From positions 104,518 to 168,517 of the forward strand of contig CALZYE010000002.1 in assembly GCA_945830395.1 (NCBI GenBank): a DNA stretch of 64,000 bases, written 5' to 3'. The position numbers and the translations under genes are program-made. Shown here piece by piece: positions 1-8,162 of this stretch. The DNA is from an uncultured Clostridia bacterium (GTDB lineage: Bacteria > Bacillota > Clostridia > Peptostreptococcales > Anaerovoracaceae). The notes under the pieces are model-generated. The model was not told the origin of the DNA. It saw only the letters and a list, made by a program, of their open reading frames with translations, and did not search any database. Position 1 is the stretch's first letter. Each line of letters opens with the position of its first letter.

Positions 1-1246
1 TAAAAAGTGTCTTGCATTGTATATCACTCTGCCCCTTCTTATATTCAATGAAGAAGATGCCTCCCGGAGGAGTGTTGCATGTAAAGTATACTCTAACCTT
101 GCCGTTTTCTCCCGTATTTTTGGACAGCAACGCCTGAGCCTTAGGTCCTCCCGGAGTTTTTACTTCCTTTTCGATTTCGAGATTATCGGCGTTCATTATC
201 ACCATCTTGTGACTTCCTGTATTATTGTATTGATTTTCCGCATCAACTGCGCCGATATATAATCTGCCCTCGTGTATTACAGGCGAACCGGTCACTATTT
301 TATTTGCACCTAAAGCCTTTGTCACCTTAGAGCCGGCACGGAACTTACCGTCATTTTCAAGTATAACCTTGCATATATCTCCTTTATTTGTTGCGAAATA
401 AAGAGACCGGTTGTGATGTACTACGGTACTGCGAATGCCGCCCTGAAAATCTTTAATTTTATCTACTATCTGCCCATTTTCCGCATTAACTGAATAAAGT
501 ACAGACTTACCCGTTTCCTTGTCAGCATCCGACCCGAAAACCGCGTACTTATCGTTCACATAGGCTCCCGCCCAGTAAAAACCTCTATTTCCATCGCCGT
601 TTTCTGCAGGAATCAGTGACCATTTAGGCTCCTGTGTTCCGCTTCCATTGACATCAAAGCAGAGAAATCTTCCTTTTTCATTATCCCATGTACCCGTATA
701 CACTTTCCCGTTCTTGTATACCACAGGACTTATGGTCTGCTCATCTTTATAAGCGGTGCTGACCCAAACCGACTCCATTTTTTCTATATTTATACACTGT
801 ATTTTTCCATCTTTAAGCTGTATGAATACATAAGGCTTATTACCTGTGTGCCTATCTTTTGCGTAGGCTATGGGATTTGTCGCAAAACTTGTATTGCCGG
901 CTAAGCTCGCCTTTCTCAAGATTTTTCCGTTCTCGCTGTCCAGCTCCAAAAGTGTATCATTTGATGCTGAATATATTCTATTTCCCACAATTATAGGAGG
1001 TGTGCAGGAATTCCCCATTGCACCGTCTCCCGGCATCTTAGCTGCCCACTTAAGAGAGGTTTCATCCACCTTTTCGGGAAGTTTGACATCAGTTACACAA
1101 TTATGGTCATCATTTCCTCCGAATGCCGTCCAATCCTGACCGTAAATCGTTAAAGTCCCCGAAAATGCAACAGCTATTGCAATAACAAACGAAAAGATTA
1201 ACAGTTTGTAATAATTTAAAATGTTGTTACTTCTCCTTTTACTCAT
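1..1246 (-). CDS. Secreted PQQ-type beta-propeller protein, C-terminus outside window
   Basis: The minus-strand frame opens at an ATG preceded by GGAG at five bases' spacing and stays open to the window edge, giving at least 415 codons. The N-terminus is basic and followed by a hydrophobic segment at residues 15-33 (LLIFSFVIAIAVAF), a signal peptide or anchor. The rest has repeated beta-propeller blades of the PQQ-like type, with motifs such as VYTGTWDN, LYFATNKGD and RLYIGAVD. It sits about 115 bases after the DUF4430 surface gene and probably shares its transcript, which starts at the compact cobalamin riboswitch. A role in capturing cobamide or presenting it at the surface is inferred from that context only. 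The propeller fold is clear; the ligand is unknown. Confidence 0.8.
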   Translation of the reverse strand, partial: MSKRRSNNILNYYKLLIFSFVIAIAVAFSGTLTIYGQDWTAFGGNDDHNCVTDVKLPEKVDETSLKWAAKMPGDGAMGNSCTPPIIVGNRIYSASNDTLLELDSENGKILRKASLAGNTSFATNPIAYAKDRHTGNKPYVFIQLKDGKIQCINIEKMESVWVSTAYKDEQTISPVVYKNGKVYTGTWDNEKGRFLCFDVNGSGTQEPKWSLIPAENGDGNRGFYWAGAYVNDKYAVFGSDADKETGKSVLYSVNAENGQIVDKIKDFQGGIRSTVVHHNRSLYFATNKGDICKVILENDGKFRAGSKVTKALGANKIVTGSPVIHEGRLYIGAVDAENQYNNTGSHKMVIMNADNLEIEKEVKTPGGPKAQALLSKNTGENGKVRVYFTCNTPPGGIFFIEYKKGQSDIQCKTLF

Positions 1247-1362
1247 AAAAATCTCCATTCCGCCGCCGTTTGTCAGCGGCACAAATAGTAATGAAAGTTT
1301 CGGCTTCCTCTACTTTCTTTTGCTCTAATCTCCTCACTTAATCTCTATAAAAAATTATGAAG

Positions 1363-2595
1363 CTACCACCAGCCGTTTTTATCTCCAACGACCAACTCAC
1401 TTCCCCGGTTCACAGTGAACCTGAGCCAAAGAACAGACCCGTCCTCAAGTCCTATGGCAGAAAAGCCCTGCCTTATACTTACGCCGTCCAAGTAGGCAAC
1501 CCATCCCGATTCCTTTGTAAAATCAAACTGGCCTAAGCTGTCATTGTAGTGTCCTGAAGATGTCCAAGGATATTTCGTCTCCGGCTCTTCCGGCTTATTT
1601 CCGGGATTTTCCCCGTCGGAATGTTTTCCGTCACTGCCGCTTTTTTTACCGTAGTATTCCAGAATTTTGGGATGTATCTTGCCACCTGCGGCAATTCCCG
1701 ATTTATATATTCTGGCAAGATAAAATCCTCTGTCCACAGTTCCTGTATTATCCCATCGCATGCCTGCCTCTTTCATGCATCTTGTCAGCGCTGAAGCGAT
1801 GGATTCCTTGGAATATATCTTGATTTCACGATTCAGAATATTATTATTGCCTATGGTCTCTGCGCTTATTCTGATAATAGCGTTATATCGTCTTTTAGGC
1901 TTTGAGCTTACTCTCCATACGGTTTTGGTTAACTTTGCAACTCTACCCTCATCATCGGTAGCCTTTACGGTAATTACATTTTCACCCTTTTTCAACAATG
2001 CAAGATAGTTATATCCAAGCCTCGTTCTTCCAACGCTTATTACTTCTTTAGAGTTTACGCAAACTTCAATGTCTACAGCACTAATGGGGGTTTCTCCATA
2101 ATCCAGTGCCTGAACCCAGAAAGCAAATTTTTCACCGCGAAATATCATCCCGTCATTTATTGAAGTTTGTATGACAGGGGCTTTAGGATCTATATTCTTT
2201 TTCCCTGAGCCGCTATTTCTATCTCCGTTGCCCTGCCTGCTGCCATTTCCTCCTTTTTTATCGGTTTTTGACGGTTTCTTATGTCCATTATTCTTTTCGA
2301 TTTTATTTTCTTTTTTCTTATCTCTATCCTTCTGCGGTTTCTTTTTCAGCAGCTTTTCTCTTGTTTTCTCCATCTTCTCATGATCGGAGAGTTGCTTTTT
2401 ATCAAGTTTATATCCCTTTCCTGCAATATAAACCTGTGAACGGGCAGACGATATTCTGTCCACCTTATTGACAGGCTTATAGTGGCTCTGATGAGCAAGG
2501 GCGATTGCGCATATAGAAAAAATACCTGCAATCAAAAGGCATACTATTAGATTATTCCTACTGATATTAAATTTTCTGTTTAAAAATTTTCTCAT
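1363..2595 (-). CDS. Surface protein with Ig-like domain and transcobalamin-like DUF4430 domain
   Basis: A 410-residue exported protein. Residues 15-34 are a signal or anchor helix (LIVCLLIAGIFSICAIALA). Residues 65-135 are a highly charged Lys/Asn/Gly spacer, as expected for crossing a Gram-positive wall. Residues 137-232 look like a bacterial Ig-like domain. Residues 236-395 resemble DUF4430, the transcobalamin C-terminal-like fold, with the typical ending SGWVAYLDG ... DGSVLWLRFTVN. DUF4430 proteins in anaerobic Firmicutes are often encoded near B12 transport genes. The gene follows a compact cobalamin riboswitch and terminator, which supports cobamide binding at the surface. No LPXTG motif is seen. 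The ribosome binding site is weak (GGAAAATGAAAATAAAGT before ATG). Confidence 0.8.
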   Translation of the reverse strand: MRKFLNRKFNISRNNLIVCLLIAGIFSICAIALAHQSHYKPVNKVDRISSARSQVYIAGKGYKLDKKQLSDHEKMEKTREKLLKKKPQKDRDKKKENKIEKNNGHKKPSKTDKKGGNGSRQGNGDRNSGSGKKNIDPKAPVIQTSINDGMIFRGEKFAFWVQALDYGETPISAVDIEVCVNSKEVISVGRTRLGYNYLALLKKGENVITVKATDDEGRVAKLTKTVWRVSSKPKRRYNAIIRISAETIGNNNILNREIKIYSKESIASALTRCMKEAGMRWDNTGTVDRGFYLARIYKSGIAAGGKIHPKILEYYGKKSGSDGKHSDGENPGNKPEEPETKYPWTSSGHYNDSLGQFDFTKESGWVAYLDGVSIRQGFSAIGLEDGSVLWLRFTVNRGSELVVGDKNGWW

Positions 2596-2642
2596 ACTTT
2601 ATTTTCATTTTCCGAAGTTCTTTATAAGATTATAATATCTAT

Positions 2643-2677
2643 CAAAATAAAAAACCTTTCAAAGTAAGCGAAGGTTT
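2643..2677 (-). terminator. Riboswitch expression-platform terminator before the DUF4430 gene
   Basis: On the minus strand AAACCTT and AAGGTTT form a stem around a short loop, followed directly by TTTATTTT. It lies between the compact cobalamin aptamer and the DUF4430 start codon, so ligand binding can plausibly end transcription here. Confidence 0.7.
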
Positions 2678-2808
2678 AAAACAACAACAAGCCTGCAGAT
2701 TAATTTTCAAATTGCTATCAATTCTAAATGTCACAATCAAATTAAAAGAATAATAAGCCGTTTCCGTATCGTTGCCGTATCCTCCATCTCTCGCAGAGTA
2801 TCAACAGC

Positions 2809-2915
2809 ATCTGCAAAACCGGTACTCTGACTATACCTGAAATTCCTCTTAAATTCCAAGTTCACAGTGGCGTGACCGTATAAGATTCTCACTTATTTCC
2901 CCGAATTAAGCAGAT
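2809..2915 (-). promoter_or_regulatory. Compact cobalamin riboswitch (Cbl-II-like)
   Basis: The minus strand carries the cobalamin-aptamer core: GGGGAAATAAGTGAGAATC, then ACGGTCACGCCACTGT with the hallmark GCCACTG, then GTATAGTCAGAGTACC. ATCTGC at the 5' end pairs with GCAGAT at the 3' end to close P1, giving an aptamer of only about 107 nt. This is much shorter than the other cobalamin riboswitch in this locus and lacks the large peripheral arm, as in class II cobalamin riboswitches. It controls the DUF4430 and propeller genes. The class assignment is inferred from size. Confidence 0.8.
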
Positions 2916-2932
2916 ATTATTAAATTACTTAA

Positions 2933-2962
2933 AGTATAACATACGATGCTGTGTCATGTCGA
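2933..2962 (-). promoter_or_regulatory. Promoter of the compact cobalamin riboswitch transcript
   Basis: TCGACA and TATACT are separated by 18 bases on the minus strand, and the -10 box ends about 18 bases before P1 of the riboswitch. Confidence 0.55.
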
Positions 2963-3007
2963 TAACATTAATTGTAAAAAAGCAAAAGAGAAAATATAAG
3001 AATTACT

Positions 3008-3046
3008 CCAATTATAAAATGCAGGCATTTTTTTGCTTCTGCCTGC
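3008..3046 (-). terminator. Probable terminator of the ECF/CbiR operon
   Basis: GCAGGCA and TGCCTGC form a perfect 7-bp stem on the minus strand, followed by ATTTTATAATT. The U-tract is imperfect. It lies about 50 bases after the TIM-barrel gene and before the promoter of the next riboswitch, where an operon end is expected. Confidence 0.55.
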
Positions 3047-3094
3047 GATGTGACCAAAAACTGTAATTACTCTTTGTAAGAGTTTTCTTCTTGA

Positions 3095-3862
3095 CTATAA
3101 CCTCTCAAGAAGCCATGGGATACTGTCTCCCGGTTCCCTGCTTTCCACCGTAATGGTAACATCTTCTCTGCAGTAATCATTTATATATCTGAGCACCAAA
3201 TCCATATCAAGCGTTCCGTCGGTAACTGCATTATGCTGATCTGCCGAGCCGTCATTATTATGTATGTGAAAGTGACCGATATTTTCACCCATAGCCTTTA
3301 TCCACCGGTAAACATCCTTATCCTCGGTAACGGCATTTGCATGCCCCACATCAAGGCACAGCTTTACTCTTGGATCGGAAATCCCTTTCACAATATCTAT
3401 AAGCGGCTCCGGATTGGGGTCAAAAACATTTTCTATATAAATTTTGAACTCATCCGACTTTTCTTTCATGTATTCTGTCCAAAACTCCACCGACTGCTTC
3501 ACATGCCATTCATCAAAATACATAACGGGAAGAAATCCTGAATGTACCACCATGCGGTCGGCCTCTAACGCCTTACACCCTCTGTAAGCATCCTCAAGGC
3601 GTTCCAATCCCATCTTTACTGCCTTGGGGTCTATTGCCTGGGGATAAATTTCCGTAAAAGGACCGTGAATGAACAGCCTGCTCAAATCATCAATTTCGCA
3701 AAATTCCATGTCCCTTCTGACTACGGAAACTGTATCTTCAAAATTTTCATCGTCAAGGTTGTAAGATATGCAGAAATGATTGCTTTCCATGCCTATTTTG
3801 TTGTCTCTTATAATCTCAAGCGCGTCCTTTGAAAAGGAGCTGAGAAACAAATTCTTTTTCAT
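3095..3862 (-). CDS. AP-endonuclease-2-family TIM-barrel protein, candidate cobamide-remodelling phosphodiesterase (CbiR-like)
   Basis: A 255-residue cytosolic TIM-barrel protein of the xylose-isomerase-like/AP endonuclease 2 superfamily. Likely metal ligands are H66 (IHGPF), H107 (VVHSG), E144 (IENVF), D171 and H174 (LDVGH), H198/H200 (FHIHNN) and E240 (VESRE). It starts only three bases after the ECF S-component stop, so it is the last gene of a cobamide transporter operon. CbiR of Akkermansia muciniphila, which cleaves the cobamide nucleotide-loop phosphodiester to allow lower-ligand exchange, belongs to this superfamily. The family name alone would also fit sugar-phosphate isomerases or endonuclease IV. 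The CbiR call rests on operon context plus superfamily and is an inference. Confidence 0.7.
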   Translation of the reverse strand: MKKNLFLSSFSKDALEIIRDNKIGMESNHFCISYNLDDENFEDTVSVVRRDMEFCEIDDLSRLFIHGPFTEIYPQAIDPKAVKMGLERLEDAYRGCKALEADRMVVHSGFLPVMYFDEWHVKQSVEFWTEYMKEKSDEFKIYIENVFDPNPEPLIDIVKGISDPRVKLCLDVGHANAVTEDKDVYRWIKAMGENIGHFHIHNNDGSADQHNAVTDGTLDMDLVLRYINDYCREDVTITVESREPGDSIPWLLERL

Positions 3863-3865
3863 AAC

Positions 3866-4831
3866 CTATTTATAAATCCCGTACTTTATTTTTATTCTCT
3901 CCACCTTCTTAATAAATTTGTTTCCGAACAAAAACACAAAAATCGCCGCAGAACCTGCGTGCTGCGCATCATAAGGAGCTCCGGTAATGTATAGAAGCCT
4001 AAGGGCGTTAAGACTTACAGGTTTTCCTCCCGGTATTGCGGCAGACATAACCATGGCGCACACATTCATTATACCTCCGTATATTATAAATGTGACGAAG
4101 AATGTGAAAAGAGCCATAGTAATTCCGTCAACAGTAAGCTTCTTTCTTTGCACAAGAACTCCGAAGACAAGTCCTGCAATTCCAAAGGCATAGAGTCTCC
4201 ATCCGAAAAAGGTTTTATCATCTCCCGGAAAGAGCATATAGGAAAGGTATGCCGCAATCAGGGCAAATAAAATACACATGACAGGTCCGATTATGAGTTT
4301 GAAGCTTCTTGAACCCAGCTCCTCCCTAAATCCTTTTTTCTTGGCTTCTTCATAATCAATCTTATTAAATGCAAGTCCTGCAAGAAATCCCAAAAGTCCC
4401 CAGCAAAACATCTGCCATGGAGTCCATGGACCCTGCCCCATGTAGAAGTTGCACACAAATCTTGAGAGTGCCCCTACCAAAAACCCCGCTTCCGGTCCCA
4501 AAGAAATTCCCGATACAATAACCATGGCAGTTCCCGCCTGAAGCGGCAGAGTCAAATGAAAAAACATGTGAACCACCACCGTCAGAGCCGACATCATGGC
4601 GATCAATACAACTTCTCTTGCCTTGGGTTTTCTGTTTTCAAACACCATTATAAACGGAATCAGAGTATACGCCACGATTAAAAAGCTTCCGACAAGATAC
4701 ATATTGCTTCCCAAAAGTTTCCCAAGTGCCAGCATGCTAAAAGGAATTACAAGAAAAATCAGAAGGGCTGATACCCGGGTTCTCTTACGCGCAGCCGCCC
4801 GGTACTGACTTAAATCAAAGTTTCTGCCCAT
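3866..4831 (-). CDS. ECF transporter S component, probably for cobalamin (CbrT-like)
   Basis: A membrane protein of about 321 residues with around eight hydrophobic segments. The core carries the S-component signature ISLGPEAGFLVGALSRFVCN and GQGPWTPWQMFCWGLLGF, similar to B12-type and related large S components. Two extra N-terminal membrane helices precede the core. The chosen start has GGAGG at seven bases' spacing; an upstream ATG would overlap that site. The gene overlaps the ATPase gene by 22 bases. S components bind the vitamin and dock on the T/ATPase module. Cobalamin specificity is inferred from the riboswitches upstream and downstream and from the CbiR-like neighbour. Confidence 0.8.
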   Translation of the reverse strand: MGRNFDLSQYRAAARKRTRVSALLIFLVIPFSMLALGKLLGSNMYLVGSFLIVAYTLIPFIMVFENRKPKAREVVLIAMMSALTVVVHMFFHLTLPLQAGTAMVIVSGISLGPEAGFLVGALSRFVCNFYMGQGPWTPWQMFCWGLLGFLAGLAFNKIDYEEAKKKGFREELGSRSFKLIIGPVMCILFALIAAYLSYMLFPGDDKTFFGWRLYAFGIAGLVFGVLVQRKKLTVDGITMALFTFFVTFIIYGGIMNVCAMVMSAAIPGGKPVSLNALRLLYITGAPYDAQHAGSAAIFVFLFGNKFIKKVERIKIKYGIYK

Positions 4832-6516
4832 TCTGCCACCTCCTCCCATGTAATCGCATCCGGAATATACTCTCTGGAGATTTTATTTGCAACCGTGGTG
4901 TAAAAATTGTTGCCCCTGAAAAACTCCTTGGGTCTGCCTTGAGAAACAATGCTTCCGTCAAAGAACATAGCGCACTTGTCTCCGTACTCTGCGCAGAACT
5001 CTATATCGTGGGAAACCATGAGCAAAGTCTTTCCCCTCTCCGTAAGCTTTTTAAAAATTTCGGCAAGGGAAATTTTGAAAAAAGGATCAAGTCCCTTTGT
5101 CGGCTCATCAAGTAAAATAACATCCGGGTCAAGCAAGAGCACCTTACCCAAAGCGAGCCTCTGCTGTTCTCCGCCTGATAAATCATAAGGATGAGATTTT
5201 CTCAAATGGGAAATTTCCATTAAATCCAGCATTTCAAGAACCTTTCCAACTTTTTCTTCGTCGCTGCCCTTCTCATAGTGGAGCGCTTCCATAAGTTCAT
5301 CCTCCACAGATACTTCCGTAAACAGCGCCTGTGGGTTTTGCGGCAGCATGGCTTGCTTTCCCGAAACCTTAATTTTTCCGCGCTGAACCTTTATTATATT
5401 GCTTATAGCCTTAAGAGTTGTGCTCTTTCCCACACCGTTTCCACCCAGGATGCAAAAGAGCTCACCCTTTCTGACCGCCACGCTCAAATCTCTCAGAGTA
5501 TCGCTGCTCTTTCTGTCATACCTGAACCAAAGTCCCGAAATGTCTATTGCAAGTTCACTCTTGTCATTTTCTGTACTGCTTTTTTCATCTGGTTCACTGA
5601 GTCTTTCTTTTCCAAGGGCTGTGTCCCAAGGCATATCAGCTTTTGCACCGAACTTTTCGACCAAAGACTTTAACCAAAGTCTTCCCTCTCTGATAGTCAA
5701 CGGACTTTCAGCCAAATCATCTTCATCATCACGGGACAGAGAGACGCTGTGAAATATCTTGGTGACCGCAGGTAAACCGTAGAACATCGGATGAGGATTT
5801 TCTGAAACCTCTCCGGACAGAAATCTTCCTATTTTTTGCGGAGAATCGCAGGCGGCAATTTCGCCGCCATCCATAACCACAACTCTGTCTGCCATGGTAA
5901 AGGCTTCCTCCAACCTGTGCTCCGACAAAATTACCGTAGTTCCCAAATCTCTGTTTATCTTATATATGGTTCTGAGAAATTCAGAAGCTGCGATGGGATC
6001 AAGCTGAGATGTAGGTTCATCCAAAATTAGAAGTTTCGGCTGCATAGCCATAATAGATGCAAGGTTTAAAAGCTGTTTCTGTCCTCCTGAAAGCTGACTT
6101 ACATCCTTTCTGAACCATGCCTGTATATCGAAATAACTTGCCATCTCGGCAACCCTTCTCTTGATGGTATAATTGCCACATCCTAAGCTCTCAAGTCCGA
6201 ATGCAAGTTCGTGCCAAACCTTGTCTGTAACCAGCTGATTATCGGGATTCTGCTGAACATAACCAATCTCCGCAGCGCCTTGCCTGTCCCCAAGCTCCGA
6301 AATTTCACAGCCGCTGTACAGAATATTTCCGTCTAAATTTCCATAGGGCATCATATTTTTTTTCATGTGACGAAGAAGGGTGGTCTTTCCGCAGCCCGAT
6401 TTTCCGCACAGAACTACGAATTCCGACTCATTCACCGATAAATTTATATTCTTTAAGGCATCCTTTTCTGAAAGAGGATACCTGAAGCTTACATCGTTAA
6501 ATCTGATTGTTTCCAT
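4810..6516 (-). CDS. ECF transporter ATPase, two fused ATP-binding domains
   Basis: A 568-residue protein holding both energy-coupling ATPases in one chain. Domain 1 (about 1-240) has Walker A GKSGCGKTT at 38-46, signature LSGGQ at 142-146 and Walker B LLILDEP at 162-168. A linker with an acidic patch (about 255-325) leads to domain 2, with Walker A GGNGVGKST at 358-366, signature LSGGE at 446-450 and Walker B VILLDEP near 466-472. In most ECF systems these are separate proteins, EcfA1 and EcfA2. The chosen ATG has GGGAGG four bases upstream and overlaps the T-component gene by 28 bases. A longer frame of 29 extra residues exists but lacks a good ribosome site. Confidence 0.9.
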   Translation of the reverse strand: METIRFNDVSFRYPLSEKDALKNINLSVNESEFVVLCGKSGCGKTTLLRHMKKNMMPYGNLDGNILYSGCEISELGDRQGAAEIGYVQQNPDNQLVTDKVWHELAFGLESLGCGNYTIKRRVAEMASYFDIQAWFRKDVSQLSGGQKQLLNLASIMAMQPKLLILDEPTSQLDPIAASEFLRTIYKINRDLGTTVILSEHRLEEAFTMADRVVVMDGGEIAACDSPQKIGRFLSGEVSENPHPMFYGLPAVTKIFHSVSLSRDDEDDLAESPLTIREGRLWLKSLVEKFGAKADMPWDTALGKERLSEPDEKSSTENDKSELAIDISGLWFRYDRKSSDTLRDLSVAVRKGELFCILGGNGVGKSTTLKAISNIIKVQRGKIKVSGKQAMLPQNPQALFTEVSVEDELMEALHYEKGSDEEKVGKVLEMLDLMEISHLRKSHPYDLSGGEQQRLALGKVLLLDPDVILLDEPTKGLDPFFKISLAEIFKKLTERGKTLLMVSHDIEFCAEYGDKCAMFFDGSIVSQGRPKEFFRGNNFYTTVANKISREYIPDAITWEEVAEWAETLI

Positions 6517-7391
6517 TTTGCCTCCCCGTAAATGTCCATGACTATGGGCAGCAGCATGAGCATAATGTATGCGCACAGCGTGGCTGCACTCCAACCTGTC
6601 CAAGTATATTTATACACCGGATAAAAGGATATAATGTTCTTTCTCAGAATATTTCCGGCTATAACTGTTCCGCCCAGCAAAACTATGGTTAAGATAAAAA
6701 ATATATCCCGTTTTTCAAGTCTGTACAAGTTGAAGGATGTTCTTCCCTTAAGACCGTATCCTCTGGCTTCCATGGAATCTGCACTCTCTATTGACGATTC
6801 CAAAGACCACGACACAAGTATGGATGCTTCCTTTCCAAATCTTCGGATCTTGCTCAGAAAACCCTTATCTTCCCCTCTGCCAAGACATATCTGTCCCATA
6901 TGAATTTCGCTGTATCTTTCCTTCAAAAGGGGAACATATCTGAATATCATGGATAAGGTTAAACCCAGCACAGGCGCCGCCTTTCCGAATATAAAAATCA
7001 GCTTGTCCCCGCTCATTATAACATTGAAACAGGTAAACCAAATGATTACCGACACCAACATCATTCCGGAACTTAAACCGTAAATAAGCGATTCCATCGT
7101 GACAGCATTGTCATTTATGTAAAACAGTATTGTGACACCTTCGTGAGTGAAAAAAACATTCAAAACCGCCGTAACCAAGATTATAAATATACTTATACAA
7201 GCATTCTGCTTAAGTATTTCTTTTCCCTTAAGCAAAACTGAATAAAGCCACGATAATAACAGCGTTGCAATTAAAAAATGAGGCGCCATGGAAAACATGG
7301 TAATACCGATTACGAAACCGAAATATATCAAATTAACCCACGGATGAAATCTCGAAAATTCAGAGGCTTCTCTTATTCCATTCTTAAACAT
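6489..7391 (-). CDS. ECF transporter T component (transmembrane coupling protein)
   Basis: A 300-residue membrane protein of the CbiQ/EcfT family with several hydrophobic helices. It carries the conserved coupling motif SMEARGYGLKGR (ARG at 209-211) that transmits ATPase movement to the S component. GGAGAT precedes the ATG at close range. It is the first gene of a dedicated (group I) ECF operon, followed by overlapping ATPase and S-component genes. It is separated from the upstream small gene by a strong terminator-like hairpin, so its own promoter or read-through must drive it. Confidence 0.9.
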   Translation of the reverse strand: MFKNGIREASEFSRFHPWVNLIYFGFVIGITMFSMAPHFLIATLLLSWLYSVLLKGKEILKQNACISIFIILVTAVLNVFFTHEGVTILFYINDNAVTMESLIYGLSSGMMLVSVIIWFTCFNVIMSGDKLIFIFGKAAPVLGLTLSMIFRYVPLLKERYSEIHMGQICLGRGEDKGFLSKIRRFGKEASILVSWSLESSIESADSMEARGYGLKGRTSFNLYRLEKRDIFFILTIVLLGGTVIAGNILRKNIISFYPVYKYTWTGWSAATLCAYIMLMLLPIVMDIYGEAKWKQSDLTM

Positions 7392-7489
7392 ATATCTCCT
7401 TTGAATATCCTCTTTGAAGCTTCAATACAATGTAAAACCTCAGCACATATTCCGTCACAAAGTTTGTTCCTGCTCGTTAAAGTTCAACG

Positions 7490-7526
7490 AAAACAAAGGG
7501 ACCTGTCTCTTCACAAACAGATCCCC
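7490..7526 (-). terminator. Terminator between the 96-residue gene and the ECF operon
   Basis: On the minus strand GGGATCTGTTT pairs with AGACAGGTCCC (11 bp with two G-U pairs) around a six-base loop, followed by TTTGTTTT. It lies 45 bases after the small gene, so the small gene may be mostly monocistronic. Confidence 0.7.
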
Positions 7527-7570
7527 GGGGCATTTATTAACCTTCGCATACACGAAATCGTTAATCAAAA

Positions 7571-7861
7571 TTATTCCTGTGGCCAGTAAATGCAATAACT
7601 CTCGTAGTTTTCTCCCATGTATACCCAGACACTGTCTCCCATGTCGATAGGTTCGTCAAAGTACTTGTTCGGGATAAATACCTTCAAGCTGGTTCTCTTC
7701 CTCCCTTTCAGGTTAACGCCTTCAGGCACGGGATTATCTCTAAATTCGTCCAACTTCTCTCTCAAATGTTCAATGCCTGTCTCTTTTCCAAAGTTGTCAC
7801 AGAACTGATTCACATCTGCATATACCACATTGTCGGGATTTTTGAACCAATTAACATTCAT
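7571..7861 (-). CDS. Small cobalamin-riboswitch-controlled protein of unknown function
   Basis: A 96-residue soluble protein that I do not recognise. It has no signal peptide or membrane helix. It contains an aspartate-rich start, a KGRKRTSLKVFIP segment and an aromatic C-terminus (SVWVYMGENYESYCIYWPQE), which looks like a small compact beta-rich fold. AAGGAG precedes the ATG at nine bases. It lies directly behind a full cobalamin riboswitch and its terminator, and is followed by another terminator. This makes it the most directly B12-regulated gene in the window. The function is unknown; a cobamide-related role is inferred only from regulation. Confidence 0.75.
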   Translation of the reverse strand: MNVNWFKNPDNVVYADVNQFCDNFGKETGIEHLREKLDEFRDNPVPEGVNLKGRKRTSLKVFIPNKYFDEPIDMGDSVWVYMGENYESYCIYWPQE

Positions 7862-7881
7862 TTGCCTTCTCTCCTTTGCAC

Positions 7882-7908
7882 AAAAATAGAACCATGGTTA
7901 AACCACGG
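7882..7908 (-). terminator. Riboswitch expression-platform terminator before the 96-residue gene
   Basis: CCGTGG and CCATGG pair around TTTAA on the minus strand, followed by TTCTATTTTTG, just before the ribosome site of the small gene. An upstream ACGG can pair with the CCGT of the stem, giving a possible antiterminator. Confidence 0.7.
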
Positions 7909-7965
7909 CCCGTTTTTACCGTCCAAAAGTCTCATCATACAGTCATCCGCTGCTTCTGATTACAA

Positions 7966-8153
7966 CACCGTGCAGGTCTCCTGACTTATGGCTCGCCGCA
8001 AAACCACACCTTCCCGGAGAATCCGACAAACATCAGATTATGCAGTTTCCTCTCCAGTGGCAAATTGTGGCCTTGCTGACCATTTACAGTGGCGGGACCG
8101 TGCAGGACTTCCACCTGCTTCCCTATTAACCCCGAAAAACGAAGTACACGGTG
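7966..8153 (-). promoter_or_regulatory. Full-length cobalamin riboswitch
   Basis: A classic cobalamin (Cbl-I) aptamer of about 188 nt on the minus strand. CACCGTG and CACGGTG close P1. The core has GGGAAGCAGGTGGAAGTCC, then GCACGGTCCCGCCACTGTAA, a large peripheral arm including CCACTGGAGAGGAA and TTCTCCGGGAAGGTGTGG, and finally AGCCATAAGTCAGGAGACC. All hallmark boxes are present. Confidence 0.95.
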
Positions 8154-8162
8154 CTTAATCTA

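Noticed and set aside
3064..3090. Plus-strand hairpin ACTCTT-TGT-AAGAGT with T-rich tail
   Set aside because: There is no plus-strand gene to terminate, and on the minus strand it lacks a U-tract; it may be chance.
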